A stretch of DNA of 64,000 nucleotides from CAWKEY01 sp963848675 (GTDB lineage Bacteria > Pseudomonadota > Gammaproteobacteria > Methylococcales > Methylomonadaceae): assembly GCA_963848675.1 (NCBI GenBank), contig CAWKEY010000031.1:159491-223490 (forward strand). Direction: 5' to 3'. The position numbers were made by a program, and so were the translations under genes. The notes beneath the pieces were generated by a model. The model did no database searches and was not told the origin of the DNA. It was given only the letters and a program-made list of their open reading frames with translations. Positions 27,760 through 36,809 of the stretch are shown here, piece after piece. Every line of letters starts with the position of its first letter. Within the stretch, counting starts at the first letter, position 1.

Positions 27760-28128
27760 ATGATTCAGATGCAAACTAACCTTGACGTCGCCGATAACAG
27801 TGGCGCAAAAAGGGTCATGTGTATCAAAGTTTTAGGGGGTTCGCATAGACGATATGCCGGCATTGGTGACATCATCAAGGTTAGTATTAAAGATGCTATT
27901 CCCCGTGGAAGAGTAAAAAAAGGCGAAGTTTATAATGCTTTAGTGGTCAGAACTCGTAAAGGTGTCCGTCGTCCTGATGGTTCAGTGATCAGGTTTGATG
28001 GCAACGCAGCAGTCATTCTGAATAACAATTTACAACCTCTTGGTACACGTATTTTTGGCCCTGTAACCCGTGAGTTAAGAGGTGAGAAGTTTATGAAGAT
28101 TATCTCTCTGGCTCCAGAAGTTTTATAA
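27760..28128 (+). CDS. rplN: 50S ribosomal protein L14
   Basis: Interface protein of the large subunit and the first gene of the classical spc operon; here it follows rpsQ by only 41 bases. The 122-aa protein begins MIQMQTNLDVADNSGAKRVM and contains GTRIFGPVTRELR. Confidence 0.97.
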   Translation: MIQMQTNLDVADNSGAKRVMCIKVLGGSHRRYAGIGDIIKVSIKDAIPRGRVKKGEVYNALVVRTRKGVRRPDGSVIRFDGNAAVILNNNLQPLGTRIFGPVTRELRGEKFMKIISLAPEVL

Positions 28129-28142
28129 GGTAGGGTTTAAAA

Positions 28143-28460
28143 ATGCAAAAAATTAAACAAGGCGATGAAGTTATCGTTATTACCGGTAAAGACAAAGGAA
28201 AAACCGGTAGAGTAACCAGAGTATTAAAAGACAGCAAGCTTTTAGTAGAAGGGATAAATCAGGTTAAGAAAAATCAAAAACCAAATCCTAATGCTGGTGT
28301 TTCAGGCGGAATTATTGTGAAGGATATGCCAATCAATATATCGAATGTTGGTTTGTATAACCCTGAAACAAAAAAGGCAGATCGTGTTGGCTTTAAGTTT
28401 CTAGAAGATGGAAAGAAAGTCAGATATTTTAAGTCAACAAACGAAGTCGTTGACGTGTAA
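28143..28460 (+). CDS. rplX: 50S ribosomal protein L24
   Basis: Assembly initiator of the 50S subunit with a KOW motif (IKQGDEVIVITGKDKGKTGR at about residues 4-23). Length is 105 aa. Confidence 0.96.
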   Translation: MQKIKQGDEVIVITGKDKGKTGRVTRVLKDSKLLVEGINQVKKNQKPNPNAGVSGGIIVKDMPINISNVGLYNPETKKADRVGFKFLEDGKKVRYFKSTNEVVDV

Positions 28461-28476
28461 GGTGTAGATAAAAATC

Positions 28477-29016
28477 ATGGCTAGACTAGAAACCGAATAT
28501 AAAGAAAAAATCCTGCCCGCTTTAATGCAGCAATTTGGATATAAGTCCGTAATGCAGGCACCACGTATCACAAAAATTACTCTCAATATGGGTGTTGGCG
28601 GTGCAGTTGCAGATAAGAAAGTTATGCAGTCCGCAGTCAGCGACATGGAAAAAATATCTGGTCAAAAACCAGTTGTAACATTGGCTAGAAAATCAATTGC
28701 AGGCTTCAAAATTCGTGACGATATGCCAATTGGTTGCAAAGTTACCCTGCGCAGCGAGAGAATGTACGAGTTCTTGGATCGATTGATTGCGATTTCAATA
28801 CCTAGAATTCGAGATTTCAGAGGCCTTAGTCCTAAAAGCTTTGATGGGCGTGGTAATTACTCTATGGGCGTTAAAGAGCAAATCATTTTCCCTGAAATTG
28901 ATTATGACAAGATAGACGCCTTACGTGGTATGGATATTACCATTACAACGACAGCGCAAACCAATGAAGAAGGTTTGGCTTTGTTAAAGCTTTTTAATTT
29001 TCCATTTAAGAACTAA
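28477..29016 (+). CDS. rplE: 50S ribosomal protein L5
   Basis: Binds 5S rRNA and contacts S13 and the P-site tRNA. The 179-aa protein has APRITKITLNMGVGGAVADK and RDFRGLSPKSFDGRGNYSMG. Spc operon, 16 bases after rplX. Confidence 0.97.
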   Translation: MARLETEYKEKILPALMQQFGYKSVMQAPRITKITLNMGVGGAVADKKVMQSAVSDMEKISGQKPVVTLARKSIAGFKIRDDMPIGCKVTLRSERMYEFLDRLIAISIPRIRDFRGLSPKSFDGRGNYSMGVKEQIIFPEIDYDKIDALRGMDITITTTAQTNEEGLALLKLFNFPFKN

Positions 29017-29029
29017 AGGACAATTTCAC

Positions 29030-29335
29030 ATGGCAAAAAAATCAATGATTGCGCGTGAAGTTAAGCGTAAAAAGTTAGTAAAAAAATTTGATGGAAAACG
29101 TAAAGCATTAAAAGAAGTGATCAGGAATCCGAATACCTCATTCGAAGATAAAGAAACTGCTCAATTACAGCTTCAAAAACTACCAAGAGATTCAAGCGTT
29201 ACAAGAGTACGTAACCGTTGTAATTTGACTGGTCGTCCACATGGTTATTACCGCAAGTTTGGTCTTAGTCGGAATAAACTCAGAGAAGCTACAATGCGTG
29301 GTGATGTGCCAGGCCTTGTAAAAGCTAGTTGGTAA
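29030..29335 (+). CDS. rpsN: 30S ribosomal protein S14 (zinc-free form)
   Basis: At 101 aa this is the long proteobacterial S14 without the CxxC zinc motifs. The C-terminus RNRCNLTGRPHGYYRKFGLS and ALREATMRGDVPGLVKASW-type ending are typical. Confidence 0.96.
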   Translation: MAKKSMIAREVKRKKLVKKFDGKRKALKEVIRNPNTSFEDKETAQLQLQKLPRDSSVTRVRNRCNLTGRPHGYYRKFGLSRNKLREATMRGDVPGLVKASW

Positions 29336-29368
29336 GATCCATAAGATCAAGTTTGGAGAATTAATATA

Positions 29369-29764
29369 ATGAGTATGACAGATCCTGTTGCTGATATGTT
29401 GACCCGCATAAGAAATGGTCAATCTGCTGGCAAAAAAAACGTTAAACAACCTTCGTCAAAATTAAAAGTATCTATTGCGAAGGTACTCAAAGAAGAAGGC
29501 TATATTACAGACTTTACTACTGAAACAAACGGCAGTCATACCGAAATGACCATCGAGTTGAAATATTATAAAGGTGAGCCTGTAATTGAAAACATTAAAA
29601 GAATAAGTAAACCTGGTTTACGTATTTATAAATCTAAAGATGAGTTGCCCAAGGTTCTTGGCGGGTTAGGCATAGCTATTGTATCAACATCGAATGGTGT
29701 GATGACAGATAGGGCAGCCCGTGCAATTGGACGTGGTGGTGAAGTCATTTGTACTGTTTGCTAA
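29369..29764 (+). CDS. rpsH: 30S ribosomal protein S8
   Basis: Binds central-domain 16S rRNA; in E. coli it represses the spc operon. The 131-aa protein begins MSMTDPVADMLTRIRNGQ and ends with GVMTDRAARAIGRGGEVICT. Confidence 0.97.
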   Translation: MSMTDPVADMLTRIRNGQSAGKKNVKQPSSKLKVSIAKVLKEEGYITDFTTETNGSHTEMTIELKYYKGEPVIENIKRISKPGLRIYKSKDELPKVLGGLGIAIVSTSNGVMTDRAARAIGRGGEVICTVC

Positions 29765-29776
29765 GGTAGGCGTGTT

Positions 29777-30310
29777 ATGTCAAGAATAGCTAAAGCTCCA
29801 GTCAGCATCCCAAGCGGTGTAGATATTAAGCTTGAGGGTAATAAAATGACTGCCAAGGGAAGTAAAGGTCAATTGTCTTTTGACTTTAACCCATTGGTAA
29901 GTATCGAGATTAAGGATGATGTGATCTCAATGTTGTGGGATAAAAACGATAAAAATGCCACTGCTCAAGCGGGGACTGCAAGAGCAATTGTCAATAACAT
30001 GGTCACAGGTGTTTCTGCTGGTTATGAAAAGAAACTGACACTCATCGGTGTGGGGTACAGAGCGCAAGCAAAAGGTGATGTATTGAACTTGACCCTGGGC
30101 TTCTCCCATCCAGTTGACTTTCAAGTTCCAGCCGGTATTACTGTCGAAACGCCAACTCAGACTGAAATCTTAGTTAAGGGAAGTGACAGACATTTAGTTG
30201 GTGAAGTTGCTGCGAAAATCAGAGCCTACCGCCCTCCTGAGCCTTATAAAGGCAAAGGTGTTAGATACGCTGAAGAGCATGTTGCAAGAAAAGAAGCCAA
30301 GAAAAAGTAA
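29777..30310 (+). CDS. rplF: 50S ribosomal protein L6
   Basis: Near the GTPase centre; two homologous domains. The 177-aa protein begins MSRIAKAPVSIPSGVDIKL and ends PPEPYKGKGVRYAEEHVARK, the family signature. Confidence 0.97.
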   Translation: MSRIAKAPVSIPSGVDIKLEGNKMTAKGSKGQLSFDFNPLVSIEIKDDVISMLWDKNDKNATAQAGTARAIVNNMVTGVSAGYEKKLTLIGVGYRAQAKGDVLNLTLGFSHPVDFQVPAGITVETPTQTEILVKGSDRHLVGEVAAKIRAYRPPEPYKGKGVRYAEEHVARKEAKKK

Positions 30311-30319
30311 GGTAGTGTG

Positions 30320-30673
30320 ATGGATAAGAAACAATCTCGTATGAAGCGCGCATTAAAATTGCGCAGCAAGATAAAAAAAGTAGGCACAACTCGCCTGTCA
30401 ATTCATAAAACATCACAGCATATCTATGCACAAGTGATCAGCGAAGATGGATCGACAACGCTGGCAAGCGCATCTACAACTCAGGCCGAGATTAAAGCCG
30501 GTTTGAAAAGCACCGGCAATATAACTGCGGCGGCTGAAGTTGGAAGAAATATCGCTCAGAAAGCTATTGCGGCAGGTGTGACTGAAGTTGCTTTTGATCG
30601 TTCTGGATTTAAATACCATGGCCGCGTGAAAGCATTAGCAGATGCTGCGCGTGAAGCCGGCTTGAAATTTTAG
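30320..30673 (+). CDS. rplR: 50S ribosomal protein L18
   Basis: Binds 5S rRNA with L5 and L25. ATG 30320 gives MDKKQSRMKRALKLRSKIKK and 117 aa, the E. coli length; a GTG one codon earlier is the alternative. It ends DRSGFKYHGRVKALADAARE. Confidence 0.96.
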   Translation: MDKKQSRMKRALKLRSKIKKVGTTRLSIHKTSQHIYAQVISEDGSTTLASASTTQAEIKAGLKSTGNITAAAEVGRNIAQKAIAAGVTEVAFDRSGFKYHGRVKALADAAREAGLKF

Positions 30674-30682
30674 GGGAATAGA

Positions 30683-31189
30683 ATGGCTACAGCACCTACT
30701 CAAGGTAGTACTGATGGACTGCAAGAAAAACTGGTAAATGTAAGGCGTGTTGCAAAGGTTGTGAAAGGCGGTAGAGTTTTTGGTTTTACTGCGCTCACAG
30801 TTGTTGGTGATGGTGAAGGCCGCGTTGGTTATGGAGTGAGCAAAGCCCGTGAAGTACCTATTGCGATCCAAAAGTCCCTGGAACAAGCTCGAAAAAATAT
30901 GCGTAAAGTTTCACTGAAAGGTGACACCTTGCAATATCCGATCATGAGTTCGACAGGCGCTGCTAAGGTTTATATGCAGCCAGCTTCCGAAGGTACCGGA
31001 ATCATTGCGGGTGGCGCAATGCGAGCAGTATTCGAGGTTGTAGGTGTGCATAACGTTTTGGCAAAATGTATTGGCACCAGCAATCCCATCAATGTTGTGC
31101 GTGCCACAATAAATGGGCTCACCGGAATGCATAATGCTAACCAAATTGCTGCAAAACGTGGCTTAACAGTTGAACAGATTATCGGGTAG
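30683..31189 (+). CDS. rpsE: 30S ribosomal protein S5
   Basis: Decoding-accuracy protein at the mRNA entry. The 168-aa protein has VNVRRVAKVVKGGRVFGFTA and the C-terminal ATINGLTGMHNANQIAAKRG. It lies 9 bases after rplR. Confidence 0.97.
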   Translation: MATAPTQGSTDGLQEKLVNVRRVAKVVKGGRVFGFTALTVVGDGEGRVGYGVSKAREVPIAIQKSLEQARKNMRKVSLKGDTLQYPIMSSTGAAKVYMQPASEGTGIIAGGAMRAVFEVVGVHNVLAKCIGTSNPINVVRATINGLTGMHNANQIAAKRGLTVEQIIG

Positions 31190-31193
31190 TACA

Positions 31194-31379
31194 ATGGCTG
31201 GTACCAAATTAAGTGTTACGATGACAAAAAGCAAATTTGGACGTTTACCACGTCATCAGGCCTGCTTAAAAGGTTTGGGTTTGCGTAAAATTAATCAAAC
31301 TGTTGAAGTGCTCAATACAGCTGAAAACCGCGGTATGATTAATAAAATATCATACATGTTAAAAGTAGAGGAACTGTAA
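31194..31379 (+). CDS. rpmD: 50S ribosomal protein L30
   Basis: Small 61-aa large-subunit protein. The start at ATG 31194, four bases after the rpsE stop, gives MAGTKLSVTMTKSKFGRL, followed by HQACLKGLGLRKINQTVEV. The frame is open upstream within rpsE but that part is not family sequence. TAATG overlap with rplO. Confidence 0.95.
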   Translation: MAGTKLSVTMTKSKFGRLPRHQACLKGLGLRKINQTVEVLNTAENRGMINKISYMLKVEEL

Positions 31380-31813
31380 TGTATTTGAATACCATCCAGG
31401 CAAGTGAAGGATCACGAAAAAAATCTAAGCGCGTTGGTCGTGGAATTGGATGTACCTTGGGTAAAACCTGCGGAAGAGGTCATAAAGGCCAAAAAGCCCG
31501 TAGTGGCGGATTTCACAAGGTTGGCTTTGAAGGCGGTCAGATGCCGTTACAGCGCCGCTTGCCTAAGATTGGATTTATTTCTAGGATAAAAAAATATTCT
31601 GCCGAGGTGCGCTTGAGCGAACTGAATTCGATGGATGCCGATGTTATTGATTTAAAAGCCCTTATTCTGGCCAATGTCGTTCCAGTGTTCACTAAAACGG
31701 CAAAGGTTATCAAGTCAGGCGATTTAACTAAGGCAGTTACAGTTAGAGGTCTCAAAGTAACAGGTGGGGCTAAAGAATCAATTGAATCTGCTGGCGGAAA
31801 AGTAGAGGTCTAG
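31379..31813 (+). CDS. rplO: 50S ribosomal protein L15
   Basis: Late assembly protein. The 144-aa protein has the Gly/Lys-rich N-terminus KKSKRVGRGIGCTLGKTCGR and GGFHKVGFEGGQMPLQRRLP. It is coupled to rpmD by a one-base overlap, and secY starts at the next base. Confidence 0.97.
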   Translation: MYLNTIQASEGSRKKSKRVGRGIGCTLGKTCGRGHKGQKARSGGFHKVGFEGGQMPLQRRLPKIGFISRIKKYSAEVRLSELNSMDADVIDLKALILANVVPVFTKTAKVIKSGDLTKAVTVRGLKVTGGAKESIESAGGKVEV

Positions 31814-33136
31814 GTGAGTACTTCAATGGCGCAGATGGCTGGCAAAGCCGGTGGTTTTTCTGAACTAAAGGCCAGGTTGCTTTTTGTACTCGGTGCCTTT
31901 TTTGTTTATAGAGTTGGGGCACATATCCCTGTTCCTGGGATTGATCCAAAAGCACTTGCTGTGATGTTTGAGCAGCAGAGTGGATCTATACTGGATATGT
32001 TTAATATGTTCTCTGGCGGGGCCTTGATGCGTTTAAGTCTCTTTGCTCTTGGCATCATGCCATATATATCAGCTTCAATTATCATGCAATTGATGACAGT
32101 TGTTATACCGGCAATGGAGCAAATCAAAAAAGAAGGTGAGTCCGGAAGACGTAAGATTTCCCAGTATACTCGTTATGGCACCGTTGTTTTGGCTTCATTT
32201 CAAGCCATCGGTATCTCCTTGGCGTTGCAAAACCAGACAGCAGGTGGCCTTTCTGTGGTAATGCATCCGGGTTTAAGTTTTGTCGTAATTACTGCAATAA
32301 CCTTGGTCACCGGCACTGTATTTTTGATGTGGCTTGGGGAACAGGTTACGGAGCGCGGAATTGGTAACGGAATTTCCATGATAATTTTTGCCGGTATTGT
32401 GTCCGGTTTGCCAAAGGCGATTGGCGGGACTCTTGAGCTGGCTCGAACCGGTGAAATGAATGCTGCTTTCATAATCTTGTTATTTGCATTGTCGGTATCA
32501 GTAACCGCGCTGGTCGTGTTTGTGGAAAGAGGCCAGAGACGGATCTTAATTAATTACCCCAAGCGGCAGCAGGGACGTAAGATGTATGCAGGTCAAAGCA
32601 GTTTTCTGCCTTTGAAGCTAAATATGGCGGGTGTTATCCCACCCATTTTTGCATCAAGTATCATTCTTTTTCCTGCAACAATAGCGGGTTGGTTTGGTAA
32701 TGCCGATGGATTTGTGTGGCTTCAGGATGTTGCAACTATGTTGTCTCCTGGTCAGCCGATTTATGTGATGCTGTACGCAAGCGCTATTGTGTTTTTCTGC
32801 TTCTTTTACACAGCGCTGGTCTTTAATTCCAAAGAAACTGCCGAAAATTTAAAAAAATCAGGTGCATTTTTGCCTGGTATACGACCGGGTTTGCAGACTA
32901 GTGTCTATATTGATAAGGTCATGACGCGCCTCACCCTGATCGGAGCATTTTATATAACCTTAGTATGTTTGTTGCCAGAATTTTTAATTGTGTACTGGAA
33001 TGTGCCTTTTTATTTTGGCGGAACATCTTTGTTGATTATTGTAGTCGTCGTTATGGATTTCATTTCTCAAATGCAAACCCATATAATGTCCCAGCAATAT
33101 GAAGGCTTGATGAAAAAAGCCAACTTGAAAAAATAA
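31814..33136 (+). CDS. secY: Preprotein translocase subunit SecY
   Basis: Channel of the Sec translocon with ten predicted membrane helices. Length 440 aa from a GTG start immediately after the rplO stop. Contains FVYRVGAHIPVPGIDP in the first helix region, the plug region that follows, and the cytoplasmic loop FVERGQRRILINYPKRQQGR. Works with SecE (6590-6970). Confidence 0.97.
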   Translation: MSTSMAQMAGKAGGFSELKARLLFVLGAFFVYRVGAHIPVPGIDPKALAVMFEQQSGSILDMFNMFSGGALMRLSLFALGIMPYISASIIMQLMTVVIPAMEQIKKEGESGRRKISQYTRYGTVVLASFQAIGISLALQNQTAGGLSVVMHPGLSFVVITAITLVTGTVFLMWLGEQVTERGIGNGISMIIFAGIVSGLPKAIGGTLELARTGEMNAAFIILLFALSVSVTALVVFVERGQRRILINYPKRQQGRKMYAGQSSFLPLKLNMAGVIPPIFASSIILFPATIAGWFGNADGFVWLQDVATMLSPGQPIYVMLYASAIVFFCFFYTALVFNSKETAENLKKSGAFLPGIRPGLQTSVYIDKVMTRLTLIGAFYITLVCLLPEFLIVYWNVPFYFGGTSLLIIVVVVMDFISQMQTHIMSQQYEGLMKKANLKK

Positions 33137-33167
33137 TTATTTGCGCAAAGCAATTTAGGAGTTTGTG

Positions 33168-33281
33168 GTGAAAGTTCGGGCCTCAGTTAAAACAATTTGT
33201 AGAAAATGTAAAGTAGTAAAAAGAAATGGTGTTGTTAGGGTCATCTGCGTAGACGGAAGACATAAACAACGGCAAGGATAA
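33168..33281 (+). CDS. rpmJ: 50S ribosomal protein L36 (zinc-binding form)
   Basis: A 37-aa protein starting at GTG 33168 behind TTTAGGAG. It begins MKVRASVKTICRKCK and ends RHKQRQG. Cys11, Cys14, Cys27 and a His near the end form the zinc site of the C+ type. It follows secY as in the standard spc operon. Confidence 0.93.
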   Translation: MKVRASVKTICRKCKVVKRNGVVRVICVDGRHKQRQG

Positions 33282-33286
33282 TTTTG

Positions 33287-33315
33287 TTGCGCTAAATTTA
33301 GTGTAATGCTAGAAT
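33287..33315 (+). promoter_or_regulatory. Extended -10 promoter for the alpha operon
   Basis: TTGCGC at 33287-33292, a 17-base spacer, then TGCTAGAAT with the -10 hexamer TAGAAT at 33310-33315. It lies in the 75-base gap between rpmJ and rpsM, where an alpha-operon promoter is expected. The -35 is weak but the extended -10 is good. Confidence 0.5.
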
Positions 33316-33356
33316 TCGACTCTTAACTTTAGAGCATTACTCAGGGGAGTATCTAA

Positions 33357-33713
33357 ATGGCACGTATTGCCGGGATAAACATACCAGATCATAAGCATGC
33401 AGTTATAGCCTTAACTGCTATTTATGGAATCGGTCGTCAAACTGCAAGTGAAGTATGTAGTGCGGTAGGAATATTGCCGTCTATAAAAATTAAAGAATTG
33501 ACCGAAGAGCAGTTAGAAGCTATTCGTGGCATAGTTTCGCAGATGACCGTAGAAGGTGATCTGCGTCGCGAAGTTTCAATGAATATCAAACGCTTGATGG
33601 ATCTAGGTTGTTATCGCGGAATAAGGCATCGTAGAGGTTTGCCTCTACGAGGACAAAGAACGAGAACAAATGCTCGGACTAGAAAAGGTCCTCGTAAACC
33701 AATTAGAAAATAG
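33357..33713 (+). CDS. rpsM: 30S ribosomal protein S13
   Basis: 30S head protein contacting the P-site tRNA and L5. The 118-aa protein begins MARIAGINIPDHKHAVIALT and ends with the basic tail RGQRTRTNARTRKGPRKPIR. First gene of the alpha operon, with a GGGGAG site. Confidence 0.97.
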   Translation: MARIAGINIPDHKHAVIALTAIYGIGRQTASEVCSAVGILPSIKIKELTEEQLEAIRGIVSQMTVEGDLRREVSMNIKRLMDLGCYRGIRHRRGLPLRGQRTRTNARTRKGPRKPIRK

Positions 33714-33737
33714 TATTACCCTTAAGAGGTCGAATTA

Positions 33738-34124
33738 ATGGCTAGTTCAAATCGTGCTAGAAAACGTATAAAAAAAGAAGTCGCTGATGGTATTGCCCAT
33801 GTCCATGCTTCTTTTAATAACACAATCATAACAATCACCGATAGAAAAGGTAATGCTCTATCTTGGGCAACTTCAGGTGGCTCTGGCTTTCGTGGCTCTA
33901 GAAAAAGTACCCCGTTTGCTGCGCAGGTAGCCGCTGAAAAAGCTGGGTCAGTCGCTCAAGAGTTTGGTTTAAAAAACCTCGATGTTATGATTAAGGGGCC
34001 AGGCCCTGGTCGCGAATCTGCGGTTCGTTCTTTGAATAACCTCGGGTTTAAAATTAATAATATTGTAGATGTGACGCCTATTCCACATAATGGATGCCGT
34101 CCGCCTAAGAAACGCCGCGTATAG
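33738..34124 (+). CDS. rpsK: 30S ribosomal protein S11
   Basis: Platform protein at the mRNA exit. The 128-aa protein has HASFNNTIITITDRKGNALS and the C-terminus VTPIPHNGCRPPKKRRV. Confidence 0.97.
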   Translation: MASSNRARKRIKKEVADGIAHVHASFNNTIITITDRKGNALSWATSGGSGFRGSRKSTPFAAQVAAEKAGSVAQEFGLKNLDVMIKGPGPGRESAVRSLNNLGFKINNIVDVTPIPHNGCRPPKKRRV

Positions 34125-34141
34125 GAATCTGGAGTAGTATT

Positions 34142-34762
34142 ATGGCAAGATATCTTGGACCTACTTGTAAATTAAGTCGAAGAGAAGGGACCGATCTGTT
34201 TCTAAAAAGCAGAGGCAAATCCCTTGAAAACAAATGTAAATTAGATCAGCGTCCTGGTCAGCATGGCACAAAACGGACAAGAAGTTCAGATTACGCACTT
34301 CAGTTAAGAGCCAAACAAAGACTGCGTAGAATTTATGGCATATTAGAAAAGCAATTCAGGAACTACTATAAATCTGCAGACATGAAAAAAGGTGCTACGG
34401 GTGAGAACCTGTTGAATCTTTTGGAATCTCGCTTAGATAACGTAGTTTACCGGATGGGTTTTGCATCGACAAGATCAGAAGCCCGGCAGTTGGTCGCTCA
34501 TAAATCAATTTTAATCAATGATGTTTTGATTAATATCCCATCGTATCAGGTATCCCCTGGCGATGTCATTGCGATTAGAGAAAAAGCTAAAAAGCAACAA
34601 CGTATTATTGATGCGTTAACAGTTACGGATCAATATGGCTTCCCAAACTGGGTTGATGTTAATGCAAAAACGATGTCTGGTACATTCACATCATTGCCTG
34701 ACCGTGTCGATTTGGGTAGTGATATTAATGAGCAGTTAGTTGTTGAGCTTTACTCCAAATAA
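34142..34762 (+). CDS. rpsD: 30S ribosomal protein S4
   Basis: Nucleates 30S assembly; in E. coli it represses the alpha operon. The 206-aa protein begins MARYLGPTCKLSRREGTDLF, has the S4 RNA-binding domain (LESRLDNVVYRMGFASTRSE) and ends EQLVVELYSK. Confidence 0.97.
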   Translation: MARYLGPTCKLSRREGTDLFLKSRGKSLENKCKLDQRPGQHGTKRTRSSDYALQLRAKQRLRRIYGILEKQFRNYYKSADMKKGATGENLLNLLESRLDNVVYRMGFASTRSEARQLVAHKSILINDVLINIPSYQVSPGDVIAIREKAKKQQRIIDALTVTDQYGFPNWVDVNAKTMSGTFTSLPDRVDLGSDINEQLVVELYSK

Positions 34763-34785
34763 TATTGCAGTTCTGAGGAATATAA

Positions 34786-35799
34786 ATGCAGAATTCTATT
34801 TCTGGCTTATTAAAGCCTAGGTTGATTGAGGTTGTAAGTAAAACCCCAAATCATTCAAGGATTGTAATCGAGCCGTTAGAACGTGGTTTTGGGCATTCAT
34901 TAGGGAATGCCATAAGACGTGTTCTATTGTCCACTATACCGGGTTGTGCTGTAACCGATGTAGAAATTGAAGGTGTCCTTCATGAGTACACAACCATCGA
35001 GGGTGTGCAGGAAGATGTAATCGATATTTTGCTTAACCTCAAAAATTTGGCCGTTGTTCTTCATTCAAAAGATGAAGTAGAGCTTACGCTTACAAAACAC
35101 GGTGCTGGTTGCGTGACGGCGGGCGATATTGATGTCCCTCACGATGTTGAAATTATCAATCCTGATCTTGTCATTGCAAATTTGACACAGGCCGGCGTAC
35201 TTAACATGAAAATTAGAGTCAGACGCGGGCGGGGTTACGAGCCTGTAAGCGTTCGTAAATCGAACTCTGAGCATAATCTTGCCGTCGGCGCTTTACATTT
35301 AGATGCTTCATATAGCCCAATCGTTAAGGTGGCATATCAGGTAGAAAGTACTCGTGTTGAGCAAAGAACCAATTTAGATAAATTAATTATAGAATTGGAA
35401 ACCAACGGAACCGTCGACCCAGAAGAGACAATCAAGCTTGCGGCAACTATTCTTCATGATCAGTTATCTGTTTTTGTTGACTTTGAAAAAGTAAATGATC
35501 AGCCCGCTGAAGATGAAGTCGAAGTTGAAGAGCCCTTTGATCCGGTGCTTCTTCGTCCAGTTGATGATCTTGAATTGACAGTCCGGTCTGCTAATTGTCT
35601 AAAGGCAGAAAATATTTTTTACATCGGAGATTTGATTCAGCGAACTGAAGTTGAACTATTGAAAACACCAAATCTTGGAAAAAAATCTTTGACAGAAATA
35701 AAAGACATTCTTGCTTTGAAAGGTTTATCTTTAGGAATGCGCTTAGAAAACTGGCCGCCTGAAAGTTTGGCAGATCAAAATCACGCATTAACACATTAA
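34786..35799 (+). CDS. rpoA: RNA polymerase alpha subunit
   Basis: Assembly platform of RNA polymerase and contact point for activators. The N-terminal domain has ERGFGHSLGNAIRRVLLSTI, and a flexible acidic linker lies near residues 240-255. The C-terminal domain has RSANCLKAENIFYIGDLIQR and TPNLGKKSLTEIKDIL. Length is 337 aa. Confidence 0.98.
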   Translation: MQNSISGLLKPRLIEVVSKTPNHSRIVIEPLERGFGHSLGNAIRRVLLSTIPGCAVTDVEIEGVLHEYTTIEGVQEDVIDILLNLKNLAVVLHSKDEVELTLTKHGAGCVTAGDIDVPHDVEIINPDLVIANLTQAGVLNMKIRVRRGRGYEPVSVRKSNSEHNLAVGALHLDASYSPIVKVAYQVESTRVEQRTNLDKLIIELETNGTVDPEETIKLAATILHDQLSVFVDFEKVNDQPAEDEVEVEEPFDPVLLRPVDDLELTVRSANCLKAENIFYIGDLIQRTEVELLKTPNLGKKSLTEIKDILALKGLSLGMRLENWPPESLADQNHALTH

Positions 35800-35816
35800 C
35801 ATTAGGTCTTCTAATA

Positions 35817-36179
35817 ATGAGACATCGTAAATCCGGAAGAAAATTCAACATAAATAGCAGCCACAGAAAAGCGCTATTTAGTAACATGGCAGCATCATTA
35901 TTCAAAAACGAGCTGATCAAAACAACTTTACCGAAAGCAAAGGAATTAAGAAGTTTTGCTGAACCTTTAATTACACTTTCGAAGGAAGATAGTGTTGCCA
36001 AAAGGCGTCTGGCTTTTTCCAGATTGCGCGATCGGGAAGTGGTAACCAAGTTATTTAATGAGTTGGGTCCCCGCTATCAAAATAGGCCCGGTGGTTATCT
36101 TCGTATCATGAAGTGCGGTTTCAGACCCGGTGATGATGCGCCAATGGCTTACGTTGAACTAGTTGATAGGCCTGAATAG
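35817..36179 (+). CDS. rplQ: 50S ribosomal protein L17
   Basis: Last gene of the alpha operon, 120 aa, beginning MRHRKSGRKFNINSSHRKAL and containing LPKAKELRSFAEPLITL. A strong terminator follows 21 bases later. Confidence 0.97.
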   Translation: MRHRKSGRKFNINSSHRKALFSNMAASLFKNELIKTTLPKAKELRSFAEPLITLSKEDSVAKRRLAFSRLRDREVVTKLFNELGPRYQNRPGGYLRIMKCGFRPGDDAPMAYVELVDRPE

Positions 36180-36200
36180 CTTTGGTCAAGTGTATTTTTT

Positions 36201-36244
36201 AAAGACATAAAAAAAGCCGGTAAACCGGCTTTTTTTATGTCTTT
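36201..36244 (+). terminator. Bidirectional intrinsic terminator after rplQ and fdxA
   Basis: AAAGACAT (36201-36208) pairs with ATGTCTTT (36237-36244). The inner core AGCCGGT/ACCGGCT is flanked by A- and T-runs, giving one long hairpin that can end transcription from rplQ (+) and from fdxA (-). Confidence 0.9.
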
Positions 36245-36311
36245 AATGTTGTAAAAAAGCTGTAATTGACAGTGTTTATGTTTTAGTGTCAATTACAACC
36301 GTTTACAGCAA

Positions 36312-36635
36312 CTATTTTTCCAATAAATTGAGTTTTCCTTCTTTGCCATTCCAGTCGTCGGCATCGGGCAGGGGAGATTTAACCTCTGTGATCGTTGGCC
36401 ATTGTTTGGCGAGTTCCGCATTCAATTGGATGAAAATTTCCTGTCCTGCTGGGACTTCATCTTCGGCATGGATTGCATTTGCCGGGCACTCAGGCTCACA
36501 TAAAGTACAGTCGATACACTCATCAGGGTCAATTACTAAAAAATTTGGACCTTCATGAAAACAATCTACGGGGCACACATCAACACAGTCAGTGAATTTA
36601 CATTTAATACAGTTTTCGGTGACTACAAAAGTCAT
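36312..36635 (-). CDS. fdxA: 7Fe ferredoxin FdxA (3Fe-4S / 4Fe-4S)
   Basis: Small electron carrier of the Azotobacter ferredoxin I type. The 107-aa protein begins TFVVTENCIKCKFTDCVDVC, where Cys9, Cys17 and Cys21 belong to the C-x7-C-x3-CP arrangement of the 3Fe-4S site. ECIDCTLCEPECP supplies the 4Fe-4S site. The C-terminal extension of about 50 residues is typical. It is transcribed toward rplQ and shares its terminator. Confidence 0.93.
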   Translation of the reverse strand: MTFVVTENCIKCKFTDCVDVCPVDCFHEGPNFLVIDPDECIDCTLCEPECPANAIHAEDEVPAGQEIFIQLNAELAKQWPTITEVKSPLPDADDWNGKEGKLNLLEK

Positions 36636-36809
36636 AATTGTTTACCAGGATGTTATTTGAAATTTAAATATCGTAATTTATCTTAGCAGAAAGCACTAAT
36701 TGATAAAATAGTCTGTTAACGAAAGGTGCTATTTATTTTTCTATAAATTAAATGACGCTTTGGGAATTTATATCTTAGAGGGTTTATTGAAATAGAGGCG
36801 GATAGAGCT